Shown one piece after another: positions 1-5,738 of a stretch of DNA of 5,738 nt. The notes beneath the pieces were generated by a model, which was not told the origin of the DNA, did not search any database, and saw nothing but the letters and a program-made list of their open reading frames with translations. Within the stretch, counting starts at the first letter, position 1. The number at the start of each line of letters is the position of its first letter. The translations under genes were made by a program, and so were the position numbers. Source of the stretch: an uncultured Rhodopirellula sp. (GTDB taxonomy: Bacteria; Planctomycetota; Planctomycetia; Pirellulales; Pirellulaceae); assembly GCA_913061385.1 (NCBI GenBank), contig CAJXTM010000305.1, positions 1-5,738 of the forward strand, given 5' to 3'.

Positions 1-410
1 CCCTCATTGATCCAGACCTGTATCAACGCCAGCTCGGTAACAGAACAGGGGCCGCCATGCGACTTCGGCGGCATGAGCATGTCTTCGTCATCTGTTGTCA
101 TGTAATCCACAAAGAGCATGCTATCTGCCGCATCGCCGGGCTCGATGTAGTCGAGCATTAGTTCCCGATCATCCACACGAAAATCGTTTTTAGCATCATC
201 GGGACCATGACATTCGAGGCAACGTTTCAGAAGTATGGGAGCGATGTCACGCTCAAATTGCACGAGATGCCCGTCCGAATCAAGTGTGGAGTCAGGTTGC
301 TTTGCCCCGTTATCTTGCGGAGCCGCTGAACACAGCGGTGAAGAGACGGCAATGACACTCGATGCCAAAATTATTGTCATCAAAGTTGGCTTGATAGCGA
401 ACTTGTGCAT
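1..410 (-). CDS. Secreted planctomycete-type cytochrome c domain protein (PSCyt1-like), partial at left edge
   Basis: The reading frame starts at the ATG at 410-408 and stays open to base 1, giving 136 codons of a longer protein. Residues 1-30 form a signal peptide: a basic start (MHKFAIKP), a hydrophobic stretch (TLMTIILASSVIAV) and a likely signal peptidase I site near CSA-AP. The mature part begins a haem c domain: FERDIAPILLKRCLECHGP carries the CxxCH haem site (C64, C67, H68). It is followed by MPPK (M113, probable distal ligand), GGP, and the helix TELALIQVWINE. This is the pattern of the planctomycete cytochrome C family (PSCyt1), which acts outside the cytoplasmic membrane. The domain usually opens larger proteins (DUF1549/DUF1553, DUF2231 or repeat domains), so the function of the missing part is unknown. 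It lies 307 bases downstream of the sigma-like gene, and no strong ribosome binding site is visible. Domain call sure; overall role not determinable. Confidence 0.88.
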   Translation of the reverse strand, partial: MHKFAIKPTLMTIILASSVIAVSSPLCSAAPQDNGAKQPDSTLDSDGHLVQFERDIAPILLKRCLECHGPDDAKNDFRVDDRELMLDYIEPGDAADSMLFVDYMTTDDEDMLMPPKSHGGPCSVTELALIQVWINE

Positions 411-717
411 GTCAAAAGAACTTTCGTTGGTGGGCGTGATTGGGGCAGGCGTGGCGGCGATGGTTACAAAGAAAACGCGTTCAGAGCGTGAATGTACCCT
501 GTTGGACCCTCGTAGTACCTGAAATCCATTCTTGCACCAAATTGAGGGGCTTCGTTCTGAAGATCATCCATATCTCTATTGTCGTCTCAGGTGTCTTTCG
601 ATTCCAGTGCCGTACAAGTCCCGTTCTTCAGTTTCATGATGCTCGTTCGAATCTATGGTGCATGGGGTGGGGGCCACTGCTGTGGTTGCATGTCTTTGCA
701 GCGTTGTTTTTCGCATG
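411..717. other. 307-base gap with no convincing gene; probable leader of the cytochrome gene
   Basis: This stretch separates the stop of the sigma-like gene from the start of the cytochrome gene, both on the minus strand. I see no convincing gene. The best small candidate is a 46-codon minus-strand frame at 716-576, starting one base after the upstream stop codon (TGACATG). It has no recognisable motif and a composition that does not look coding. I find no stem followed by a T-run that would serve as an intrinsic terminator. There is also no clean -35/-10 pair. The length is enough for a separate promoter for the cytochrome gene. Confidence 0.4.
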
Positions 718-1416
718 TCACTGCTTTGCCATGATCCCGGCAAAGGCTTTTCCCAGACCCAATGATTTTATTTCCTGCTTAACATCGGCCGGCACAGGGT
801 TTTCGAGCGTCTCCGAGATTTCGTCAGCAACGAGTTGTGCGAACATTCTGCGAGCGTCTGAAAGTGTTGCCTCAGCATTCAGTTCATCGATTTGCACACC
901 GGTTTCAGTAGCAATTTGAATCGCCAGCATGCTGGGTGTTGCTTGCGGGTTTGTTGTAGCGCAATGTAAAACGGAATACAGAGGTCGGCTTGGCGTGGCG
1001 TGTTCGATACGTTCGAGCGCTCGCCAAGCCCGCTCTAGAAGTCCTTCACGCCAATATCGGAGCCAATCTCTGGAATCACTTTGCAGCTGATCAAAGTCGA
1101 TATCAGGTCGTTTGTTTTCAGGGATCTCATTCAGTCGTTTGCGAGCCGCCGAGCGGATGCTTCGGAAAAGAAAATCTCGCAGACGATCGTGTTTGTGATC
1201 ACCAAATCCCGCGCTCACGAGGTGAGCAATGATCATTTTCAGGCCTTCGTCGGCTTGTTCTGTCGACTTAAGTAAAACCGCAAGCTGACGGCGCATTGGA
1301 GCGAGGTAACGCAGGACGAATCCAGCGGCGCTGTCCGCTTGGGACCACCCCTGAGAAGTTCGCACCAGCGTGACAGCATTGGAGTTAGGCGGAGTTGGTG
1401 ATGAGGCATCGGGCAT
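718..1416 (-). CDS. Divergent ECF RNA polymerase sigma-factor-like protein
   Basis: This 232-residue protein starts at the ATG at 1416-1414 and ends at TGA 720-718. Residues 26-98 resemble sigma region 2: FVLRYLAPMRRQLAVLL, then a short acidic turn (STEQADEG), a hydrophobic helix, and RLRDFLFRSIRSAARKRL in place of the usual 'RFRxWLxxIxxNxxxDxxRK'. A linker with the tract WLRYWREGLLERAWRALE (118-135) follows. Residues 144-205 resemble a weak region 4: LYSVL, LAIQIATETG and ARRMFAQLVADEISETLE. A short tail after 206 (ENPVPADVKQEIKSLGLGKAF) is typical of a planctomycete/acidobacterial sigma-like family I know from memory. The region 4 recognition helix is poorly conserved, so it may not bind a -35 element normally. 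It lies 158 bases after the receptor kinase on the same strand, the classic planctomycete sigma-kinase pairing. It may be a kinase-controlled transcription factor; this is inference. Family assignment moderately sure. Confidence 0.72.
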   Translation of the reverse strand: MPDASSPTPPNSNAVTLVRTSQGWSQADSAAGFVLRYLAPMRRQLAVLLKSTEQADEGLKMIIAHLVSAGFGDHKHDRLRDFLFRSIRSAARKRLNEIPENKRPDIDFDQLQSDSRDWLRYWREGLLERAWRALERIEHATPSRPLYSVLHCATTNPQATPSMLAIQIATETGVQIDELNAEATLSDARRMFAQLVADEISETLENPVPADVKQEIKSLGLGKAFAGIMAKQ

Positions 1417-1574
1417 AGCTATAGTTTAACCACTCTAAAGTCACGCTTGAATATTCGTTCAGCTATTCATTGGCGGGCATTACGTCGCAGTCGAGGATTA
1501 TTCAGCTTGATACTTGGCTGTTCAATCCTCGCTTGTGAAATACGGAAAAGACGCATTTCAAGTGATCTTTTACT

Positions 1575-3743
1575 TCACTTTTTAGCATTTGGGTTGGGTT
1601 TCTTTGTCTTCACGCGTTCAGCATTCTCAGGCTTGGCTTTTGGATATCTGATCGCAAGCGCGGGAGATTCGTCGGGTTTTCCTTCTTTGGATTTGAACCG
1701 CGATGGTCGCTGGGAGTTTGATTCCGGTATGAAAACAAGCGTGACCAATTTACCGTTGGCTTCTTGTATGAAATCATCAAGTTCGCGACTCGCAAAACGG
1801 ACCGCATCCGGGGTGTTTTTGAGGCGGTCTTTTGTGTTGTCGAATGAAAAGCGTCCAAGGTACTTTTGTCCGCTGATGCCATCTCGGCAGGGGGCATTGT
1901 CCCAGTTCAAATGGTCCTTGCCAGTTTCAAGCCATTCAGGTTCGAGGGCAGTGATGATTCCGTAGACGGTGAACCCTGTGTTGGCCTGTTGTCCGCCCTG
2001 GGCAACGGTTAGTAACACCATCGCACGGTCAACTTGCTTGGTGTCCTCGGACAGTTTCGAAAGATCAAAACGAAGATAGATGTGCTGAGTCTGAGGCGTG
2101 GGTCCACGTGCCCCCTGAATGATTTTGTTACCACCAAAATCATTCCCGCCTTTTTTTTGTACATAGGTATCTGCTCCCTGCCCTCGGTGGGTTCTCAACA
2201 GCTCGAAACCGAGAAGATCGGCCTTGGCGAGATCTTCCTGCACTTCCAAGCTGTCCTTGATGGATGAGATCACAGAACCATCGGGTGTTTGCAGTTGGAA
2301 TTCGACCTCGTATATACCCGGGAGCAAACTAACGGTTAGAAATTGCACCTCAAATTCGCGTGAGCTGCCTCGTCGAGGAATCTGCGTGAGCAATATTTTT
2401 TGCGGAAAAGTTGGTCGCTCGACCCGATCGATATCCGGTTGTTTCAGTAAAGTGATCAACTGAGCCACTACTTTCGTCTTCGAATTGGTGACACGCGGAT
2501 CGTCGGTGGAACTGTTGGATTCGTTTGCAATTCGTAGCTTGTAGCGAGCCGCTTGGCCGCTCATTACTTTGCGGCTACCGGCACCTCCATTGATCAGAGT
2601 CAAAGGGCGGAGAGAGGCAGCGGTGACTCGCTTGGGTGGATTTGCTTTGGGAAGTTGAGTGGAAGGCGGTGAGTCATTTTTGCCTTGATTGAATTGCGTG
2701 GCTGCATAAATTGCACCACACACACACACAAATAAAAACGCAGCGAGCATTGACCAAAGCCCACGACGACTCTTGTTTGGATTCTGCTCATTCGCCAGGT
2801 GGGCTAGACGCGTTTCAGATGTTCCTGCGACAACGGGTTCCATCACGATCTTGATCGTGTTTTTTTCACCACTTTTTTTGCTGATTTTATCGAGACGCGT
2901 GGCGATTTCACGAGCGGTTGCTGGTCGATCTTTGGGTTCTTTGAGCAGCAACTGATCAATGAGTTCTGAGAGAGCGACAGGAGTTTCCGGTTTCAAGTCA
3001 GTAAGTGATGTTGGTGTGTAGCAAATGATGGCGATCAATTGTCCAGAAATCGATCCTGATGTTAGTGGCAGAACTCCACTGCACATCATGAAAAGGACTG
3101 CCCCCAGACTGTACAGGTCGGTGCGATCATCAAGTGCCTCGTTTCTCGCCTGTTCGGGTGAAAGGAATCCGGGGCTGCCTACCAGAGTTCCACGTGAGAC
3201 AAATGGGTCGAAGCTATTGCCAGCGATGGCAAGGCCGAAGTCGAGAATTTTCGCGCGGCCAGAAGGACTTTGGATCCAAATGTTGGCAGGTTTGATGTCA
3301 CGATGAATGATTCCGCATTCGTGAGCAGCTGATAGCCCCTGAGCAAGCTCTTTTCCGAGTCGCAGGATTTCATCGGTTTCAAATTTTCGACCCGCCCGAA
3401 AGGCATCCTTGAGCGATTCACCCTCCAAAAGTTCCATGGCCATGAATGGGACACCGCCTTCAACACCCACCTCAAAAATAGTGGCGACGTTGTCGTGCTG
3501 CACGGCGGCCATGGAACGTGCTTCTTCGATGAAACGCTTGCGGCTGGCGGGTGTGGCAGCCAGTTTGGGCTTCATGAGTTTCAAAGCCACGATGCGCTGC
3601 AAACGCATGTCCTGAGCCCGGAATACTTGGCCCATGCCACCTTTGCCGATCAGAGCTAGAACCCTGTACGGTCCCAGACGCCCAATTTCACCATCTCTTT
3701 GAGGTGGTTCCAGGAGGTCGTATTTCTGGTGTTCAGCGTTCAT
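1575..3743 (-). CDS. Transmembrane Ser/Thr protein kinase with exported DNRLRE-like domain
   Basis: This is a receptor-type Hanks kinase of 722 residues from the ATG at 3743. Kinase domain, about residues 26-290: P-loop GKGGMGQV (33-40), VALK lysine K55, helix-C glutamate in EEAR (E74), HRDIKPAN (catalytic D149, K151, N154), DFG (D168), activation segment to SPE (E197), DLYSLG (D209) and the conserved R273. The catalytic set is complete, and the RD motif suggests activation-loop control. SRRGLW precedes one membrane segment (about 330-349), so the kinase faces the cytoplasm. Outside lie a beta-rich region (about 377-500) and a DNRLRE-like domain (about 512-699): ADTYV, IYLRFDLSKL, FTVYGI, a Trp pair with NAP, VTLVF and SPALAIRYP. 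A Lys-rich tail ends it. The frame stays open to an ATG at 3887 (770 residues). I prefer 3743 because the extra 48 residues look non-coding and would remove most of the divergent promoter space. No strong ribosome binding site decides it. The ligand is unknown. Confidence 0.93.
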   Translation of the reverse strand: MNAEHQKYDLLEPPQRDGEIGRLGPYRVLALIGKGGMGQVFRAQDMRLQRIVALKLMKPKLAATPASRKRFIEEARSMAAVQHDNVATIFEVGVEGGVPFMAMELLEGESLKDAFRAGRKFETDEILRLGKELAQGLSAAHECGIIHRDIKPANIWIQSPSGRAKILDFGLAIAGNSFDPFVSRGTLVGSPGFLSPEQARNEALDDRTDLYSLGAVLFMMCSGVLPLTSGSISGQLIAIICYTPTSLTDLKPETPVALSELIDQLLLKEPKDRPATAREIATRLDKISKKSGEKNTIKIVMEPVVAGTSETRLAHLANEQNPNKSRRGLWSMLAAFLFVCVCGAIYAATQFNQGKNDSPPSTQLPKANPPKRVTAASLRPLTLINGGAGSRKVMSGQAARYKLRIANESNSSTDDPRVTNSKTKVVAQLITLLKQPDIDRVERPTFPQKILLTQIPRRGSSREFEVQFLTVSLLPGIYEVEFQLQTPDGSVISSIKDSLEVQEDLAKADLLGFELLRTHRGQGADTYVQKKGGNDFGGNKIIQGARGPTPQTQHIYLRFDLSKLSEDTKQVDRAMVLLTVAQGGQQANTGFTVYGIITALEPEWLETGKDHLNWDNAPCRDGISGQKYLGRFSFDNTKDRLKNTPDAVRFASRELDDFIQEANGKLVTLVFIPESNSQRPSRFKSKEGKPDESPALAIRYPKAKPENAERVKTKKPNPNAKK
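2717..2730. repeat. (CA)7 dinucleotide repeat inside the kinase membrane-segment codons
   Basis: Seven perfect CA units (TG on the coding strand) encode the Val-Cys-Val-Cys part of the kinase's single membrane helix. Gain or loss of one unit would shift the frame exactly between the kinase half and the exported half. Whether it actually slips is not known; seven units is short. Confidence 0.75.
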
Positions 3744-3772
3744 GGTGATTTGCAGGAAGCTCTTAGCCGTCA

Positions 3773-3803
3773 ATTTTGGCTGAAGTAGACCCCGATTTTG
3801 GCT
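3773..3803. repeat. Direct repeat ATTTTGGCT x2, 22 bases apart
   Basis: ATTTTGGCT occurs at 3773-3781 and again at 3795-3803, start to start 22 bases, close to two turns of the DNA helix. The second copy is the loop of a 6-base-pair CCCCGA/TCGGGG stem (3790-3809). The copies lie 30-60 bases upstream of the preferred kinase start. The spacing is what a dimeric regulator's site would have, but no known operator is recognised. Confidence 0.5.
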
Positions 3804-3857
3804 TCGGGGAATCCAATTCATTTTTGCAGAGTAATGACCCCGAAAAGGGATTGCTGG

Positions 3858-3884
3858 GGCTTGCCAAGCCATCGCTGTCGCGAT
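3858..3884. repeat. Two adjacent perfect inverted repeats
   Basis: GGCTTG-C-CAAGCC (3858-3870) has 6-base arms around a single base. It is followed at once by ATCGC-TGTC-GCGAT (3871-3884) with 5-base arms. They sit 64-90 bases upstream of the exoribonuclease start and 115-141 bases upstream of the preferred kinase start. They could be operator half-sites; short palindromes also arise by chance. Confidence 0.4.
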
Positions 3885-3947
3885 CATCCTTATAGGAGAT
3901 ACTCTGTGATTTCAGTACCCTGCCCTGCCCTGTTTGAGTCGAGATAA

Positions 3948-4910
3948 GTGAATCGTACCAACATTTTAGATCTGTCGGACGGACAACATCTGGAACAATC
4001 CTTCCAAGCCACCGATAAACAACTTCGAGTGAATCGACAGGGTGGTAAATATATCTTACTACGTTTGGCAGATCGCACAGGGGTCATCGCGGGTATGGTG
4101 TGGAACGCGGATGAGCGTATCTTCGAGTCCTTTGAACGCGGCGACTACGTTCAGTGTTGCGGTCGAACCCAAGTGCACAATGGCAATCTGCAGGTGATTG
4201 TGACCAATATTCAAAGGTTGGATCCTTCTGACGTTGATATCGCAGAATTTGAGCGTTTTGATGCCGAGAAGTCAGGAGAGCTGCGAGCCCGGTTAGCTGA
4301 ACTGATCAGCCAAATGAAAAATATTCATTTGCGGCGATTGGGTGAGGCTTATTTGAGTGATGATGATTTCATGGCGAAGCTGATTGTCGGTGCGGCTGCG
4401 GTTTCCAATCATCATGCATACCCAGGGGGCCTGCTGCAGCACAGTTTGGACTTGATGGAACTGGCTCGCGTGATCGGTCCCAGGTATCCGCAGTTGGATG
4501 TCGACCTGCTCACCTTTGGGGCATTTCTTCACGATCTCGGCAAGATTGAAGAACTCTCGGCAGGTGGTGAGGTTTCTTACACCGACCGGGGCCAGATGGT
4601 TGGCCATATCGTGATCGGTGTTCAAATGTTGGGTGAAAAAATTGCATCTGTCGAAGCAGCTGGAGAGCCATTTCCAAGTGATTTACGACTGCAATTGGAA
4701 CACTTGATTGTTAGTCACCATGGAAAAATTGAGTTTGGGAGCCCCAAGCTGCCGGTGACATTAGAAGCAGTAGCCTTACACCATCTAGATAATCTCGATG
4801 CCAAACTAGCATCTTATACAAGTGTGATTGAGGCGGATGTTGCTGCCGATGGTAACTGGACTAATTACAACCCTTCCATTGGTCGCAAGCTTTGGAAGAA
4901 GCGGGACTAG
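3948..4910 (+). CDS. YhaM-like 3'-5' exoribonuclease (OB-fold plus HD domain)
   Basis: This 320-residue protein matches the YhaM family in length (about 310-320) and domain order. Residues about 15-92 form an OB-fold nucleic-acid-binding domain (KYILLRLADRTGVIAGMVWN, FERGDYVQCCGRTQVHNGNLQVIV). After a helical linker comes an HD hydrolase domain: H155/H156 before YPGGLLQHS (H165), the HD pair in AFLHDLGKI (H195, D196), H220 in QMVGHIVIG, SHHG (H257, H258), ALHHLDNLDAK (H278, H279, D281, D284). The metal-binding set is thus complete. Family members trim RNA (and in some cases DNA) from the 3' end using divalent metal, in the cytoplasm. The start is GTG at 3948; it is fixed because an in-frame TAA lies directly before it and the next in-frame Met is residue 50. 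The Shine-Dalgarno sequence is weak. It ends 15 bases before queC and is probably co-transcribed with it. Family call is sure; the natural substrate is unknown. Confidence 0.92.
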   Translation: MNRTNILDLSDGQHLEQSFQATDKQLRVNRQGGKYILLRLADRTGVIAGMVWNADERIFESFERGDYVQCCGRTQVHNGNLQVIVTNIQRLDPSDVDIAEFERFDAEKSGELRARLAELISQMKNIHLRRLGEAYLSDDDFMAKLIVGAAAVSNHHAYPGGLLQHSLDLMELARVIGPRYPQLDVDLLTFGAFLHDLGKIEELSAGGEVSYTDRGQMVGHIVIGVQMLGEKIASVEAAGEPFPSDLRLQLEHLIVSHHGKIEFGSPKLPVTLEAVALHHLDNLDAKLASYTSVIEADVAADGNWTNYNPSIGRKLWKKRD

Positions 4911-4925
4911 AGAAAGAAGAATCAA

Positions 4926-5624
4926 ATGGCATCACGCAAACGTGCAATCATCCTGTTGTCGGGTGGCTTGGATAGTGCGACCTGTCTGGCAATCGCTCGA
5001 AGTGAAGGCTTCGAAACACACACGGTTTCGTTTCGTTATGGCCAACGCCATCAGTACGAGTTACAGCGGGCTCAGCTTATCTCGGAAGAACTGAATGCAA
5101 CAACACATCGAATTGTCGATATCGATTTGGCGCAGTTCGGGGGATCAGCACTCACTGATGTTGCGATTGATGTTCCCAAATCTGAAACGGTGGAATCGAT
5201 TGGTGAAACCATTCCTGTCACTTATGTGCCTGCCCGGAATACGGTGTTCCTGTCGCTTTCCCTGGCGTTCGCCGAAACGGTTGATGCCAAGGATATTTTC
5301 ATCGGTGTGAACTCGCTCGACTACAGTGGCTATCCAGATTGCCGTCCCGAATTCATTGAAGCATTTCAGCGAATGGCAAATTTGGCGACCAAGGCCGGAG
5401 TTGAAGAGTCTCAGAGTTTGAAAATACACACCCCGCTGATTGATCTTACAAAAGCCGAGATCATTGCCCGAGGGATGGAACTGGGGGTCGATTATGGATT
5501 GACGCTCTCATGTTACGATCCCGGTGACGGTGGCCGTCCGTGTCAGCATTGCGATGCTTGCCTGTTGAGGGCCAGAGGATTCAAAACCAATGGAGTTCTG
5601 GATCCTGCACTTAATAGTGTTTAG
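4926..5624 (+). CDS. queC: 7-cyano-7-deazaguanine synthase QueC
   Basis: This 232-residue protein is a full-length QueC. The enzyme converts 7-carboxy-7-deazaguanine to 7-cyano-7-deazaguanine (preQ0) with ATP and ammonia, a step on the way to queuosine in tRNA. Visible signatures: the PP-loop SGGLDS (residues 12-17), [11 protein letters not shown] (36-46), [19 protein letters not shown] (99-117), [18 protein letters not shown] (127-144), and the C-terminal zinc site with C196, C206, C209 and C212 (SCYDPG...[11 protein letters not shown]). The ATG at 4926 is preceded by an A/G-rich stretch (AGAAAGAAGA) that may serve as a ribosome binding site. It follows the exoribonuclease by 15 bases. No other queuosine gene (queD, queE, queF) is visible; they could lie beyond the right end. 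The frame is intact and nothing is missing. Confidence 0.97.
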   Translation: MASRKRAIILLSGGLDSATCLAIARSEGFETHTVSFRYGQRHQYELQRAQLISEELNATTHRIVDIDLAQFGGSALTDVAIDVPKSETVESIGETIPVTYVPARNTVFLSLSLAFAETVDAKDIFIGVNSLDYSGYPDCRPEFIEAFQRMANLATKAGVEESQSLKIHTPLIDLTKAEIIARGMELGVDYGLTLSCYDPGDGGRPCQHCDACLLRARGFKTNGVLDPALNSV

Positions 5625-5690
5625 AGTCGGACATTTAAGTGGGAAGTTTAGAGTGGAAATGTCATGCCTCTCGGCAGCACTGCGGTGTAC

Positions 5691-5738
5691 CTGTCTCTTA
5701 TACACATCTCCGAGCCCACGAGACCGAGGCTGATCTCG
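5691..5738. other. Illumina Nextera adapter read-through (non-genomic)
   Basis: Bases 5691-5709 are exactly the 19-base Tn5 mosaic end, CTGTCTCTTATACACATCT. Bases 5710-5724 (CCGAGCCCACGAGAC) are the Nextera i7-side adapter. Bases 5725-5732 (CGAGGCTG) fill the 8-base index position and match, from memory, Nextera index N710. Bases 5733-5738 (ATCTCG) are the start of the P7 primer sequence. This is library adapter left untrimmed at the contig end. Any minus-strand frame starting in it is artificial, such as one at 5705 whose product begins MYKRQ. Confidence 0.99.

Larger units (their letters stand above)
3744..3947. promoter_or_regulatory. Divergent intergenic region with repeats, probable promoters for both sides
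   Basis: The kinase gene (minus) and the exoribonuclease gene (plus) are transcribed away from this 204-base stretch, so promoters for both should lie here. I cannot name a convincing -35/-10 pair in either direction. The region contains an unusual number of short symmetrical elements for its size: the direct repeat ATTTTGGCT twice, GACCCCGA twice (3788-3795, 3836-3843), a CCCCGA/TCGGGG stem (3790-3795 with 3804-3809), GGCTTG-C-CAAGCC (3858-3870), ATCGC-TGTC-GCGAT (3871-3884), and CCCTG three times in tandem (3918-3932). If the kinase really starts at 3887, all but the last would lie within its coding region. Confidence 0.45.

Noticed and set aside
669..679. GTGG-GGG-CCAC hairpin downstream of the sigma-like gene
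   Set aside because: A 4-base-pair stem with no T-run on either strand is too weak to call a terminator.
576..716. A 46-codon minus-strand frame starting one base after the sigma-like stop (TGACATG)
   Set aside because: The start position would suit translational coupling, but the product has no recognisable motif, its composition looks random and there is no ribosome binding site.
440..919. Plus-strand open frame of 159 codons
   Set aside because: It runs antisense into the 3' part of the sigma-like gene, whose minus-strand product has a recognisable family pattern. The plus-strand product has none.
1417..1574. A promoter for the sigma-like gene in the 158-base gap (TTCAAG, 17 bases, TAAACT on the minus strand), and the palindrome ATAGCTAT at its start codon
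   Set aside because: The hexamers match the sigma-70 consensus too poorly, planctomycete promoters are not well defined, and an 8-base palindrome is expected by chance.
1447..1965. Plus-strand open frame of 172 codons with hydrophobic stretches near its start
   Set aside because: It lies mostly antisense to the DNRLRE-like domain of the kinase, which is clearly the coding strand. The hydrophobic look comes from reading the reverse of a Lys-rich tail.
5630..5663. GACATTT ... AAATGTC inverted repeat after queC as a terminator
   Set aside because: The arms are only 7 bases and AT-rich, the loop is 20 bases, and no T-run follows. It does not look like an intrinsic terminator.

Overview
The window looks like the end of a contig from a planctomycete, probably a Pirellulaceae-like lineage of moderate GC. 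Three things support this: a secreted protein that opens with a planctomycete-type cytochrome c domain (PSCyt1-like), a membrane Ser/Thr kinase of the Hanks type with a large exported sensor half, and a divergent ECF-sigma-like protein of the kind planctomycetes keep beside such kinases. The taxonomic call is inference from gene content; no rRNA or other marker is present.

Layout. The left two thirds (1-3743) is read on the minus strand. In transcription order it holds the kinase (3743-1575), an ECF-sigma-like protein (1416-718), and the first 136 codons of a secreted cytochrome c domain protein (410-1), which runs off the left edge. Gaps of 158 and 307 bases separate them, so they may be one loose transcription unit or three separate units. 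The right third is read on the plus strand: a YhaM-like OB-fold/HD 3'-5' exoribonuclease (3948-4910, GTG start) and, 15 bases later, queC (4926-5624), the 7-cyano-7-deazaguanine synthase of queuosine biosynthesis. These two are probably co-transcribed. About 200 bases between the divergent blocks (3744-3947) hold several short direct and inverted repeats and probably the promoters for both sides.

How the genes may work together. The kinase puts a catalytic domain in the cytoplasm and, after one membrane segment, a beta-sandwich-like region and a DNRLRE-like domain outside. It therefore reads as a receptor kinase. The neighbouring sigma-like protein is a natural candidate output, by gene-order logic seen in planctomycetes. 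The plus-strand pair is RNA housekeeping (RNA turnover and tRNA modification) and shows no evident link to the signalling genes.

The last 48 bases (5691-5738) are not genomic. They are an Illumina Nextera transposase end, the i7-side adapter, an 8-base index and the first bases of the P7 primer. The biological sequence ends at about base 5690. I saw no CRISPR array, tRNA, rRNA or insertion sequence. The most unusual biology here is the receptor kinase and its sigma-like neighbour; I do not see clear evidence of a wholly new system.
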